Positions 56,617 to 64,000 of a DNA stretch of 64,000 nucleotides are shown here, piece by piece (the first letter of the stretch is position 1; each line of letters starts with the position of its first letter). The position numbers and the translations under genes were made by a program. Source of the DNA: an uncultured Bacilli bacterium (lineage in GTDB: Bacteria > Bacillota_I > Bacilli_A > RF39 > UBA660); contig CAKOSH010000002.1 in NCBI GenBank assembly GCA_934102215.1, forward strand, positions 124,001 to 188,000. Reading direction: 5' to 3'. The notes under the pieces were generated by a model. The model worked only from the letters and a program-made list of their open reading frames with translations. It was not told the DNA's origin and made no database searches.

Positions 56617-58645
56617 GGTTATAAATAATTAAGTGATGTTGACTTCTTGTACATGCAACATAATATAGATATCTTTCTTTATGAGTAAATTGATTATCTT
56701 TTTCTGTATAGACAATAGTAGCATCATATTCAAGACCTTTTGCCATGTATGAAGGTATTACTACTAGTTCACGACTAAATGCTTTTGAATTATTCGCAAT
56801 AAGAGTAAGTTCATTCATATCTTTCTTAAGTAGTTTATATATAGTTGTAGCTTCAGTATCTGTTTTTGTTATAATAGCAATACTTTTATTATCTTTCTTT
56901 AAATTTTCTATATCTTTGATAAGTTGTTCTTTTAAATTATCTTCGTATCTAAATTCAACTGGAATACTTGTATTTCTTCTAATTGCTGATACTAAATTAA
57001 GTCCTAATATCTTATTTGCATGTTCTATTATTTCAGGACTAGATCTATATGTTTTATTAAGTTCTATATAATTAACTGAATCAGTGAATACACTTTTTAA
57101 TTCCTCAAGTGATTTATATTCATAATATGGATTTATTGTTTGATTAATATCTCCTAGTATTGTAAATTTACTTCTTTTAAGTATTTTCTTAAGTAACATA
57201 TATTCTAAAATACTATAATCTTGTGCTTCATCAACTATTGTTTGTTCAATTAAGTAATCATTTCCTAAAAACATAAGTAAACTCTTCATATATACAAATA
57301 AACATGCATCTTCATAAGATATATCTTTTTCATTAAGTTTATTTATATAAGATTCAGGTATTTCTTTATTGTATATTTCTTTAAATTCATTACTTCTAAA
57401 GAAATTTTTATATATTTCTTTCATATCAATACTGATATTTAATCTTTCTTTTAACCATTTTCTTATTTGTTTTGCTTTTGATTTATTATTTCTAAATTCT
57501 TGTTCAGCTATCTTTAATGATATTTCATCAATTCTTTCAAGTAATGGAATACTACTATATCTTTCAGTTAGATAATAATTTAGTTTTTCAAGTGGAACAT
57601 ATAATTCTCTATTGAATATTTCACTTGTGAATCTTGCTTTTTTAGTATAATTTTGTATATATTTTTCAATAACAGGTATTATTTCATTAGATTGCTTTAA
57701 TTTAATTAAATCTGTATAGATTTCTTCTTTTTTATAATATCTTTCTATAAATGAAGTAAATGATTCAATATTTTTATATTCTTTTATGTATGCTTCTAAA
57801 AAATCACTGAATGTTGTTTCTTTAGTATTTTCTTCACCAAGTTCAGGAAGTACATTTGATATATATTCACTAAATATATGATTAGGTGCGAATATAAGTA
57901 CTTTATCACTAGTTAAATTTTTAATCTTATAGAGTAGGAATGCTATTCTATGAAGTGCTACTGATGTTTTACCTGAACCAGCAATACCTTGAACAATTAA
58001 GTTTTTATCTTCTACATTTCTTATTATTGCATTTTGTTCAGCTTGAATAGTATTAACTATATTTTTCATATAATCATTATTTTTTCTTGTTAATACTTCT
58101 TGTAACATTTCATCTTGAATAGTTAGTTTTGAATCAAAAACTCTTTTAATTTTTGAGTTTTCAATCGTAAATTGTCTTTTATTATGAAGATAACCATCAA
58201 TTATACCACCAGGAGCACTATAACTACATTTACCATGTTCATAGTCGTAGAACACACTAGATATTGGGCTTCTCCAGTCATAAATAACATTATCATTATC
58301 TTTAGTAAGATAAGTAAGCCCAATATAAATGTCTTTATTACCTTCATCATCTTCAAAGGTTATTTTACCAAAATATGGACTATTTTGTATCTTATATAAT
58401 TTCTTATAATATTTAGCTTTCATCTCTAAGTCTTCAATTTCTTTGTCATTATTAGATAAAATAGTTTTCATTTCAGTAGGATCTAGTTCTGCTTTAGTAT
58501 CCCAAATATACTTTTTAAATTCTTGTTGTTTTTCTTCATTGTCATATAAATCTTGAGCAAGAGCACTAATATTCTCTCTTAAAAGTGTTGTAGTTAATTC
58601 TAGATGCCTTTCTTCTTTTTTTAATTCTTCTTCACTTAAATTCAT
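56603..58645 (-). CDS. helD: UvrD/Rep-like ATPase HelD (RNA polymerase recycling factor)
   Basis: HelD dissociates stalled RNA polymerase from DNA. The 680 residues begin with a coiled-coil arm (about 1-75, ELKKEERHLELTTTLLREN) that enters the polymerase secondary channel. DWRSPISSVFYDYEHG is the HelD signature. Walker A is VQGIAGSGKTSVALHR, motif II TIVDEAQDYS and motif IV-VI ELNKTYRSSPEI and VACTRSQH. It is slightly shorter than B. subtilis HelD. TAGGAGG precedes the ATG. Confidence 0.92.
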   Translation of the reverse strand: MNLSEEELKKEERHLELTTTLLRENISALAQDLYDNEEKQQEFKKYIWDTKAELDPTEMKTILSNNDKEIEDLEMKAKYYKKLYKIQNSPYFGKITFEDDEGNKDIYIGLTYLTKDNDNVIYDWRSPISSVFYDYEHGKCSYSAPGGIIDGYLHNKRQFTIENSKIKRVFDSKLTIQDEMLQEVLTRKNNDYMKNIVNTIQAEQNAIIRNVEDKNLIVQGIAGSGKTSVALHRIAFLLYKIKNLTSDKVLIFAPNHIFSEYISNVLPELGEENTKETTFSDFLEAYIKEYKNIESFTSFIERYYKKEEIYTDLIKLKQSNEIIPVIEKYIQNYTKKARFTSEIFNRELYVPLEKLNYYLTERYSSIPLLERIDEISLKIAEQEFRNNKSKAKQIRKWLKERLNISIDMKEIYKNFFRSNEFKEIYNKEIPESYINKLNEKDISYEDACLFVYMKSLLMFLGNDYLIEQTIVDEAQDYSILEYMLLKKILKRSKFTILGDINQTINPYYEYKSLEELKSVFTDSVNYIELNKTYRSSPEIIEHANKILGLNLVSAIRRNTSIPVEFRYEDNLKEQLIKDIENLKKDNKSIAIITKTDTEATTIYKLLKKDMNELTLIANNSKAFSRELVVIPSYMAKGLEYDATIVYTEKDNQFTHKERYLYYVACTRSQHHLIIYNQKEA

Positions 58646-58702
58646 TATAACCTCCTATAAATCCAAGTGTACATCATTTATAAATTAACAAGCATGACAA
58701 AA

Positions 58703-58732
58703 ATATTAGCAAATAAAATGTATATTTGTCAA
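58703..58732 (-). promoter_or_regulatory. Promoter of helD
   Basis: On the minus strand a consensus TTGACA (58727-58732), 18 bp spacer, TAATAT (58703-58708). Confidence 0.45.
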
Positions 58733-58742
58733 TAGTTTTGAA

Positions 58743-58771
58743 TTGAATTTTTAATAAATTTCTATTATAAT
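58743..58771 (+). promoter_or_regulatory. Promoter of the MFS-like gene
   Basis: TTGAAT (58743-58748), 17 bp spacer, TATAAT (58766-58771). Confidence 0.55.
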
Positions 58772-58800
58772 TGTATTGTTAGCATAAAGGAAAGATAAAT

Positions 58801-59991
58801 ATGATAAAGAAAATTAAAGATTTTTTAAGTATTAGTGATGAAAATGTATTAATGATAATGCTTGCTTTTATGTCTTTTTCAATAGGAGTATGGACTAACT
58901 ATAGGGGATTATGGCTTGAGAGTGTGGGTTTTGATGTAGGTGGTATAAGTAGAATAATATCTGTTGCTTTGATATGTAGTGCGATTATCTCGTTTGTAAT
59001 AAGCTTATTTTCAACTAAAGTTAAGATTAAAAGTGTTACTCTTATGTGTATTATTTTTAGATCAATTGCTCTTGCAGTTCTTTTATTGAATAGAAACACT
59101 TATATTATTAAGATTTGTATGCTTCTAAGTATAATGTGTGATGTTATGTTTTCAATATCTTATTATCCACTTTTATCTACTGTTAATAAAGGAGAAAGTG
59201 CTTATAGAAAACAAAATCTTATTAATTATTTAGGTAAGGATGCTGGCGTTATATCTTGTGGTTTACTTATAGGCGTTGTTGTAGGAAACCGAGTGTTTGA
59301 TTATGATTCATGTCTTTTTGTGGCACTTATGTCTTCTTTGATTAGTGCACTTGTTTTGATACTTTTTGATCAAGATAAATATTATAAAAAGAATAAGGAT
59401 TTACCAATAAAAAGAGCTATTAAAAATTTATATAAATCTAAAATAAATAATTATTTCTTATTTACTCAACTAATAATGAATATATCATATGGAATAGTTT
59501 TTGGTCTTGTAATGCTTGTTCTTACTAATTATATTAATTTTTCAGTGTCAATTGCATCTTTATTTATAATTATATGTAATTTAGTTGGAAGTTTTGCTTG
59601 TTCACTGTTCATTAAGCATGGTAAAAATTTAAGTACTAACGCTAGTATACTTATAAAATATGGTAGTAGAGTACTTGTATACTTGTTAGCATTTTTAACA
59701 AATAATGTTGTTTTCTTCATTATAGCGATAGTTGTAGCTCATGTGACAGGTAGAATACTTGAAGATAAAATAAATGGTGTTTATGTTAGAAGAATAGATA
59801 CTGATAATCAGTTTTTATTTGGGAATATTAGATATTTTATACTTAGTTTAGGTGAAGGCATTGGTACTTATTTAGCAGGCTATTTATTACAAATGTCTTT
59901 TAGAAGTTTGTTTTTAGGAGCAGGCGTATTTACATTTTTACAAGTTATAATGTTTTTAAGTTTAGGAAAAATAAAGGAGGAAAGTTTATGA
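58801..59991 (+). CDS. Major facilitator superfamily-like transporter
   Basis: The 396 residues have about twelve membrane helices in two halves joined by a charged loop (DQDKYYKKNKDLPIKRAIKNL). The N-terminal helix SFSIGVWTNYRGLWLESVGF and the repeated cytoplasmic STKVKIKS-type turn fit MFS proteins, although the classic GxxxDRxGRR motif is not conserved. The substrate is unknown. AAAGGAAAG precedes the ATG. It overlaps the DUF285 gene by 4 bp. Confidence 0.65.
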   Translation: MIKKIKDFLSISDENVLMIMLAFMSFSIGVWTNYRGLWLESVGFDVGGISRIISVALICSAIISFVISLFSTKVKIKSVTLMCIIFRSIALAVLLLNRNTYIIKICMLLSIMCDVMFSISYYPLLSTVNKGESAYRKQNLINYLGKDAGVISCGLLIGVVVGNRVFDYDSCLFVALMSSLISALVLILFDQDKYYKKNKDLPIKRAIKNLYKSKINNYFLFTQLIMNISYGIVFGLVMLVLTNYINFSVSIASLFIIICNLVGSFACSLFIKHGKNLSTNASILIKYGSRVLVYLLAFLTNNVVFFIIAIVVAHVTGRILEDKINGVYVRRIDTDNQFLFGNIRYFILSLGEGIGTYLAGYLLQMSFRSLFLGAGVFTFLQVIMFLSLGKIKEESL

Positions 59992-61562
59992 AAATTGATA
60001 GAAAGTATATAATAATTGGAATATGTATGATAATAGGTGCTATCTTAACAGCTACTCTTGCTTTTGTAGGACCTAATATAATAACGAGTGGAACAATTAA
60101 TGATACTAAGGTTGTTACTGGTAATTTAAAATTAAGTGTTACTGATACAACTGTTAATATAAGTAATATGGCTCCTATTAGAAGTAGTAATTATGAAACA
60201 GAAGCATTTAAGAAAGAGTTTACCATTAGTAGTAGTGAAAGTACTCTTAATGGATGTATGAAACTATATCTTAACTTTAATAGTATTTCAGAACAATTAA
60301 AGAGTGAATACTTAGTTTACAAAGTAGTTTCAAGTACAGGAAACGTAAGTGAAGGATCATTTGCAGATATAGCTGATAATAAATTATTAATATATGATAG
60401 TGATTTTATAGAAACTAATAAAAGTATTACATACACACTTTATATATGGCTTAGATATGTAGAAGATCCTACAATTAATTTAGCAAGTTTACTTGGTACA
60501 TCAATAAATGCATATGTATCAGTAAATGGAAGTGATACAAAAGAATCATCTAGTTGTACATTTGATAGTTCAAATAAGATAAGTTATGTTGTTACTTTTA
60601 TGGATACTGATAATAAAACAGTTCTTGAATCAAGAAAAGTAAACTCTGGAAGTGTGCTAGGAAATTTACCTGATGCTAAAGGATATTATACTTTAAAAAA
60701 TGCTAAAGGTGATCAATATACTTCAGTATCAACTGTTAATAATGATTTAATTTTATATCCAGGTGCTAAAGTTACTTATTGTACATATAGTGGTACTCCT
60801 ACGCAAGGAACTGAATTTGTAAATGGAAGTTATACTTATCATTATAAGCAAAAAGCAAGTGGAGCTAGTTCATGGAGTAATATCACGAGTGATGGTTGGG
60901 GAGTGATGTTAACTAATAAAACAAGTACTGCAGCTGTAACCTCTGATGTATGTACATATATAAATAATGTACCAGTTGTTTCAATGTCATATATGTATTA
61001 TCAAAGTAAAGCAACTACTTTAAATACTTATTATGATACAAGTAATGTAACTAGTATGGAAGAAATGTTTAGTGGAAGTAGTGTTAAATCTCTAGATTTA
61101 TCATTATTTAATACTTCTAAAGTTACAACTATGTATAGAATGTTTTATATTACTAATAGTTTAATAACATTAGATGTTAGTAATTTTGATACTAGCAACG
61201 TAGAGGGTTCTTTAGGAATGATTATGATGTTTAGAAGTTGTGCTGCGACTAAACTAGATTTAAGTAGTTTTAATACGAGTAAAGTTACAAATATGAGTAA
61301 TATGTTTTATGGTTCAAAAGCAACTGAAATAAATGTTGAAAATTTCGATACTAGTAATGTGACAAGTATGTCTTATATGTTTTATAATTCGAAAGCAACA
61401 ACACTAGATTTAAGTAGTTTTGAACTAAAAAGTGGAGTAGATATGACTAGTATGTTTGGAAATGCAAAGGCTACGAAAGGATATGCAAAGAATTCTACTA
61501 TAGCATCAAGTTTTAATTCTACGAGCAATATTCCATCAACATTAGTATTTACGGTAAAATAA
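59988..61562 (+). CDS. Surface protein with DUF285 (BspA-like) repeats
   Basis: The protein has 524 residues. An N-terminal membrane helix (IIIGICMIIGAILTATLAFV) and a beta-sandwich resemble the TasA-like start of the two variable proteins. A Listeria-Bacteroides type repeat follows (about 199-262, YVVTFMDTDNKTVLESRKVNSG). Five DUF285 units of about 25 residues make up the C-terminal half (pattern LDLSxFNTSKVTxMxxMF). Such leucine-rich-like repeats bind host or matrix ligands. No LPxTG signal is seen. AAGGAGGAAAG precedes the ATG; coupled to the transporter. Confidence 0.82.
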   Translation: MKIDRKYIIIGICMIIGAILTATLAFVGPNIITSGTINDTKVVTGNLKLSVTDTTVNISNMAPIRSSNYETEAFKKEFTISSSESTLNGCMKLYLNFNSISEQLKSEYLVYKVVSSTGNVSEGSFADIADNKLLIYDSDFIETNKSITYTLYIWLRYVEDPTINLASLLGTSINAYVSVNGSDTKESSSCTFDSSNKISYVVTFMDTDNKTVLESRKVNSGSVLGNLPDAKGYYTLKNAKGDQYTSVSTVNNDLILYPGAKVTYCTYSGTPTQGTEFVNGSYTYHYKQKASGASSWSNITSDGWGVMLTNKTSTAAVTSDVCTYINNVPVVSMSYMYYQSKATTLNTYYDTSNVTSMEEMFSGSSVKSLDLSLFNTSKVTTMYRMFYITNSLITLDVSNFDTSNVEGSLGMIMMFRSCAATKLDLSSFNTSKVTNMSNMFYGSKATEINVENFDTSNVTSMSYMFYNSKATTLDLSSFELKSGVDMTSMFGNAKATKGYAKNSTIASSFNSTSNIPSTLVFTVK

Positions 61563-61595
61563 TTACAAAAAATATCACAAAAGTCATAAAATTCC

Positions 61596-61624
61596 TTGCT
61601 TTTCACCTAAAAATATAGTATTAT
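61596..61624 (+). promoter_or_regulatory. Promoter of rpsO-pnp
   Basis: TTGCTT (61596-61601), 17 bp spacer, TATTAT (61619-61624). Confidence 0.6.
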
Positions 61625-61630
61625 GTTAGT

Positions 61631-61711
61631 GAAGTTTGTTCTCGGTTTAGATGTACCTCTTACTTCTTTACTTGGAATTAACGGATATAAGTGAAAAGGA
61701 GGAATTTTGTA
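61631..61711 (+). promoter_or_regulatory. rpsO leader (possible S15-binding autoregulatory RNA)
   Basis: About 80 nt with outer arms GAAGT (61631-61635) and ACTTC (61662-61666) and comparatively GC-rich loops, ending at AAGGAGGAATTTTGTA before rpsO. S15 represses its own mRNA in several bacteria by binding such leaders. The exact fold was not derived. Confidence 0.4.
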
Positions 61712-61981
61712 ATGGCATTAACTAAAGCAAGAAAAGAGAGTATTGTTAGTGAATTTGCTAGAAGTAAAAATGATACTGGAAGTGTTGAAGTACAAGTTGC
61801 ACTTTTAACTGAAAGAATCAATAAACTTACTGAACATATGAAAGAACATACTCATGATTATCATACTAACCGTGGATTATTACAAATGGTTGGTAAGAGA
61901 AAAAGTTTACTAGAATATTTAAAGAACGAAGATGTTCAAAGATATCGTGAACTAATCAAAAAATTAAATTTAAGAAAGTAG
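61712..61981 (+). CDS. rpsO: 30S ribosomal protein S15
   Basis: S15 binds the 16S rRNA central domain. The 89 residues start ALTKARKESIVSEFARSKND and contain TERINKLTEHMKEHTHDYHTNRGLL and KRKSLLEYLKNEDVQRYRELI. AAGGAGG before ATG 61712 sets the start. The rpsO-pnp order is typical. Confidence 0.97.
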   Translation: MALTKARKESIVSEFARSKNDTGSVEVQVALLTERINKLTEHMKEHTHDYHTNRGLLQMVGKRKSLLEYLKNEDVQRYRELIKKLNLRK

Positions 61982-62004
61982 GCACTTATTTTAAGTGTCT
62001 TTTA
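61981..62004 (+). terminator. Hairpin between rpsO and pnp
   Basis: GGCACTT and AAGTGTC pair over 7 bp (one G-U) with a 5-nt loop, then TTTTATTTT. It probably reduces read-through into pnp. Confidence 0.7.
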
Positions 62005-62022
62005 TTTTAAGAAGGAGGAAGT

Positions 62023-64000
62023 ATGAAAAGAGTTTTTGAATATGATTTTCAAGGAAGAAAAATCGTAGTTGAACATGGTGAACTTGCTAAACAAGCAAGA
62101 GGTGCTGTACTTGTTAGATATGATGATACAGTTATATTATCAACTTGTGTTATGAGTAATAATGTTTCTACTGCTGACTTTTTCCCTTTAACAATTTTAT
62201 ATCAAGAAAAATTATATTCTGTTGGTAAAATCCCTGGTGGATTTATTAAAAGAGAAGGTCGTCCAACAGATGCGGCTACTTTAACTGCTAGAGTTATTGA
62301 TAGACCTATTAGACCTATGTTTAATGAAAACTTTAGAAATGAAGTACAAGTTGTAAATACAGTTCTTAGTGTTGATCCAGATAAGACTCCAGAAATGACA
62401 GCATTATTTGGTACATCATTATGTTTAGGTATTTCTAATATACCATTTGAAGGACCAGTTGCTGGTGTTATAGTTGGTAAGATTGATGGAGAACTTAAGA
62501 TTAATCCAACTTGTGAAGAAATGGAAAGAAGTACTATTAACTTAACTGTTGCTGGAACAATGGACGCTATTAATATGGTTGAAAGTGGTTCTAAACAAGT
62601 AAGTGAAGAAGAAATGTTAGAGGCTTTAATGTTCGGACATGAAGCTGTTAAAGAATTATGTGCTATACAAAATGATATTATTAGTGAGATAGGTGAAGAA
62701 AAGATAGAGGTTACTCTTGCTAATATTCCTGATGAACTTAGAAATGAAGTTAATGATGACATCAAAGAAGATATGATAGAGGCTATTCAAATAAAAGATA
62801 AGCTAGAAAAATATGCTCGTATTGATGAAGTTAAAGAAGAAGCAATTACTAAATATAGTGAAAGACATGAAGGAGAAGAAACTCTTGAAGATGATCTTAA
62901 ACTTGTTAAGAAAGTTGCTGATGAAATTGAAGGTGCTGAAGTACGTAGATTAATTACTAATGAACATATTAGACCAGATGGAAGAGGAATGGATGAAATA
63001 CGTGAGTTATCAGCTGATGTTGATTTACTTCCAAGAACACATGGTAGTGCTTTATTTACAAGAGGTCAAACTCAAGCACTTGCAATCACTACTTTAGGTG
63101 CTCAAAATGAAGAACAAATATTAGATGGTTTAGGACTTGAAGAAAGTAAGAAATTCATATTCCATTATAATTTCCCTGCATTTAGTGTTGGTGAAACTGG
63201 TAGATATGGAAGCCCTGGTAGACGTGAAATTGGACATGGTGCTTTAGCTGAAAGAGCATTATTACAAGTTATGCCTAGTCAAGAAGAATTTCCATATACA
63301 GTACGTGTAGTATCTGAGGTACTTGAGAGTAATGGTTCATCTAGCCAAGCAAGTATTTGTGCTGGATGTATGTCTCTTATGTCAGCAGGTGTTCCAATTA
63401 AAGCACCAGTAGCTGGTATTGCCATGGGACTTATTACTGAAGATGGAACTTGCAACTCTAAATATACAATTCTAACTGATATTCAAGGTTTAGAAGACCA
63501 CATGGGAGATATGGATTTCAAAGTTGCTGGTACTAGAAAAGGTATTACTGCTTTACAAATGGATATCAAAATTAAAGGTGTTACAAGAGAAGTACTTAAA
63601 GAAGCTCTTGATAAAGCTCATAAAGCAAGAATGCAAATACTTGATGTTATGGAAGCAACTATACCAGAGGTAAGACATGAATTATCACCTTATGCTCCTA
63701 AAATTAGAACAATGAAGATTTCACCTGATAAGATTAAAGATGTTATTGGTAAAGGTGGAGATATGATAACTAAGATTATCTTAGAATCAAGTAATGTTAC
63801 ATCAGTTAATAGTAAAGATGCTGTTAAAATTGATATTGATGAAGAAGGTAATGTAGTATGTTATCATATGGATCAAAATGTTCTTGATAAAGCTATTGGT
63901 ATGATTGAAGATATAGTTAAAGAAGTTGAAATTGGAGCTGTTTATACAGCAAAAGTAGTTAAAATTGAAGACTTTGGTGCTTTTGTAGAATTATGGCCAG
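62023..64000 (+). CDS. pnp: Polyribonucleotide nucleotidyltransferase (3' end outside window)
   Basis: PNPase degrades RNA 3' to 5' phosphorolytically. 659 complete codons are present. The first RNase PH domain starts KRVFEYDFQGRKIVVEHGEL and contains GRPTDAATLTARVIDRPIRP. An alpha-helical linker follows, then the second catalytic RNase PH domain (RPDGRGMDEIRELS, RGQTQALAITTLG, DIQGLEDHMGDMDFKVAGT). The KH domain (ISPDKIKDVIGKGGDMITKI) and the beginning of S1 (AKVVKIEDFGAFVELWP) follow at the edge. AAGGAGGAAG precedes ATG 62023. Confidence 0.97.
   Translation, partial: MKRVFEYDFQGRKIVVEHGELAKQARGAVLVRYDDTVILSTCVMSNNVSTADFFPLTILYQEKLYSVGKIPGGFIKREGRPTDAATLTARVIDRPIRPMFNENFRNEVQVVNTVLSVDPDKTPEMTALFGTSLCLGISNIPFEGPVAGVIVGKIDGELKINPTCEEMERSTINLTVAGTMDAINMVESGSKQVSEEEMLEALMFGHEAVKELCAIQNDIISEIGEEKIEVTLANIPDELRNEVNDDIKEDMIEAIQIKDKLEKYARIDEVKEEAITKYSERHEGEETLEDDLKLVKKVADEIEGAEVRRLITNEHIRPDGRGMDEIRELSADVDLLPRTHGSALFTRGQTQALAITTLGAQNEEQILDGLGLEESKKFIFHYNFPAFSVGETGRYGSPGRREIGHGALAERALLQVMPSQEEFPYTVRVVSEVLESNGSSSQASICAGCMSLMSAGVPIKAPVAGIAMGLITEDGTCNSKYTILTDIQGLEDHMGDMDFKVAGTRKGITALQMDIKIKGVTREVLKEALDKAHKARMQILDVMEATIPEVRHELSPYAPKIRTMKISPDKIKDVIGKGGDMITKIILESSNVTSVNSKDAVKIDIDEEGNVVCYHMDQNVLDKAIGMIEDIVKEVEIGAVYTAKVVKIEDFGAFVELWP

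Noticed and set aside
62202..62765. Antisense frame within pnp
   Set aside because: It lies fully opposite highly conserved pnp codons and has no start signals.
1..64000. A complete diversity-generating retroelement inside the window
   Set aside because: I looked for a reverse transcriptase (YxDD type), an Avd-like small helical protein and a template repeat with AAY-rich codons and found none; only candidate target genes are present.
1..64000. Mollicutes-type genetic code (TGA as Trp)
   Set aside because: Conserved Trp in DnaK, EF-G, RpoD and S7 are TGG, and genes such as hrcA and the first pilin end at TGA, so the standard code applies.

Overview
This 64 kb window is chromosomal DNA of a very AT-rich, low-GC Gram-positive bacterium (Bacillota). 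The evidence is SpoIIGA with pro-sigma-E and sigma-G, a HrcA/CIRCE heat-shock operon, a dnaG-rpoD operon, sortase-assembled pili, LexA with Bacillus-type boxes, and YmxH. TGG encodes Trp and TGA is used as a stop, so the code is standard and not that of Mycoplasma. I think an uncultured gut Bacilli/Erysipelotrichia-like lineage is most likely, but the sequence alone does not fix the species.

Layout. 1-3.9 kb: end of a lactonase-type beta-propeller, a GNAT/FemAB-like acyltransferase, an RNA guanine methyltransferase and mannose-6-phosphate isomerase. 4.0-10.6 kb: hrcA-grpE-dnaK-pepF-dnaJ behind a promoter flanked by two CIRCE operators. 10.6-15.3 kb: a GreA-like factor, a HAD protein, then dnaG-rpoD-trmK. 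15.4-16.6 kb: a surface protein with a hypervariable C-terminal lectin-like tail, followed by a structured intergenic stretch. 17-19.4 kb: cyclophilin lipoprotein, folD, ttcA-like. 19.4-22.4 kb: a compact pilus locus (minor pilin, backbone pilin, class C sortase). 22.4-25 kb: rpsD, a membrane thioredoxin-like protein, murB and a short rpmB (L28). 25-27 kb: an accessory island with a candidate type I toxin peptide and an IS30-family element. 27-34.4 kb: spoIIGA-sigE, three unrecognised surface or low-complexity genes, then sigG and ymxH. 34.4-38.8 kb: lspA, rluD, TspO-like, rhomboid, lexA, PAP2 phosphatase. 38.9-40.2 kb: a second hypervariable surface protein. 40.3-46.7 kb: der, an ABC exporter, tlyA, and a three-gene ABC transporter preceded by a 6 x 10 bp tandem repeat. 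46.8-50.2 kb: an unrecognised pair, a VWA-like protein plus a MoxR-type AAA+ ATPase. 50.3-54.7 kb: the str operon (rpsL, rpsG, fusA, tuf). 54.8-61.6 kb: LysM/GH25 protein, helD, an MFS-like transporter, a DUF285 repeat surface protein. 61.6-64 kb: rpsO and the start of pnp.

The most striking signal is the pair of paralogous surface proteins at 15392-16624 and 38885-40222. They share almost identical N-terminal DNA, but their last ~46 codons form a C-type-lectin-like cassette that differs mainly at codon positions 1 and 2 of NNY codons and ends in an invariant GVAPAFR tail. This is the pattern left by diversity-generating retroelements (DGRs). No reverse transcriptase or template repeat is in the window, so mutagenesis would have to act from elsewhere. 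The second copy also has a run of eight G inside its putative promoter spacer, next to a near-perfect LexA (SOS) box. This suggests phase-variable and possibly damage-linked expression of a diversified surface ligand. Coordinates of starts were chosen from ribosome-binding sites. All promoters, hairpins and family assignments were read by eye.
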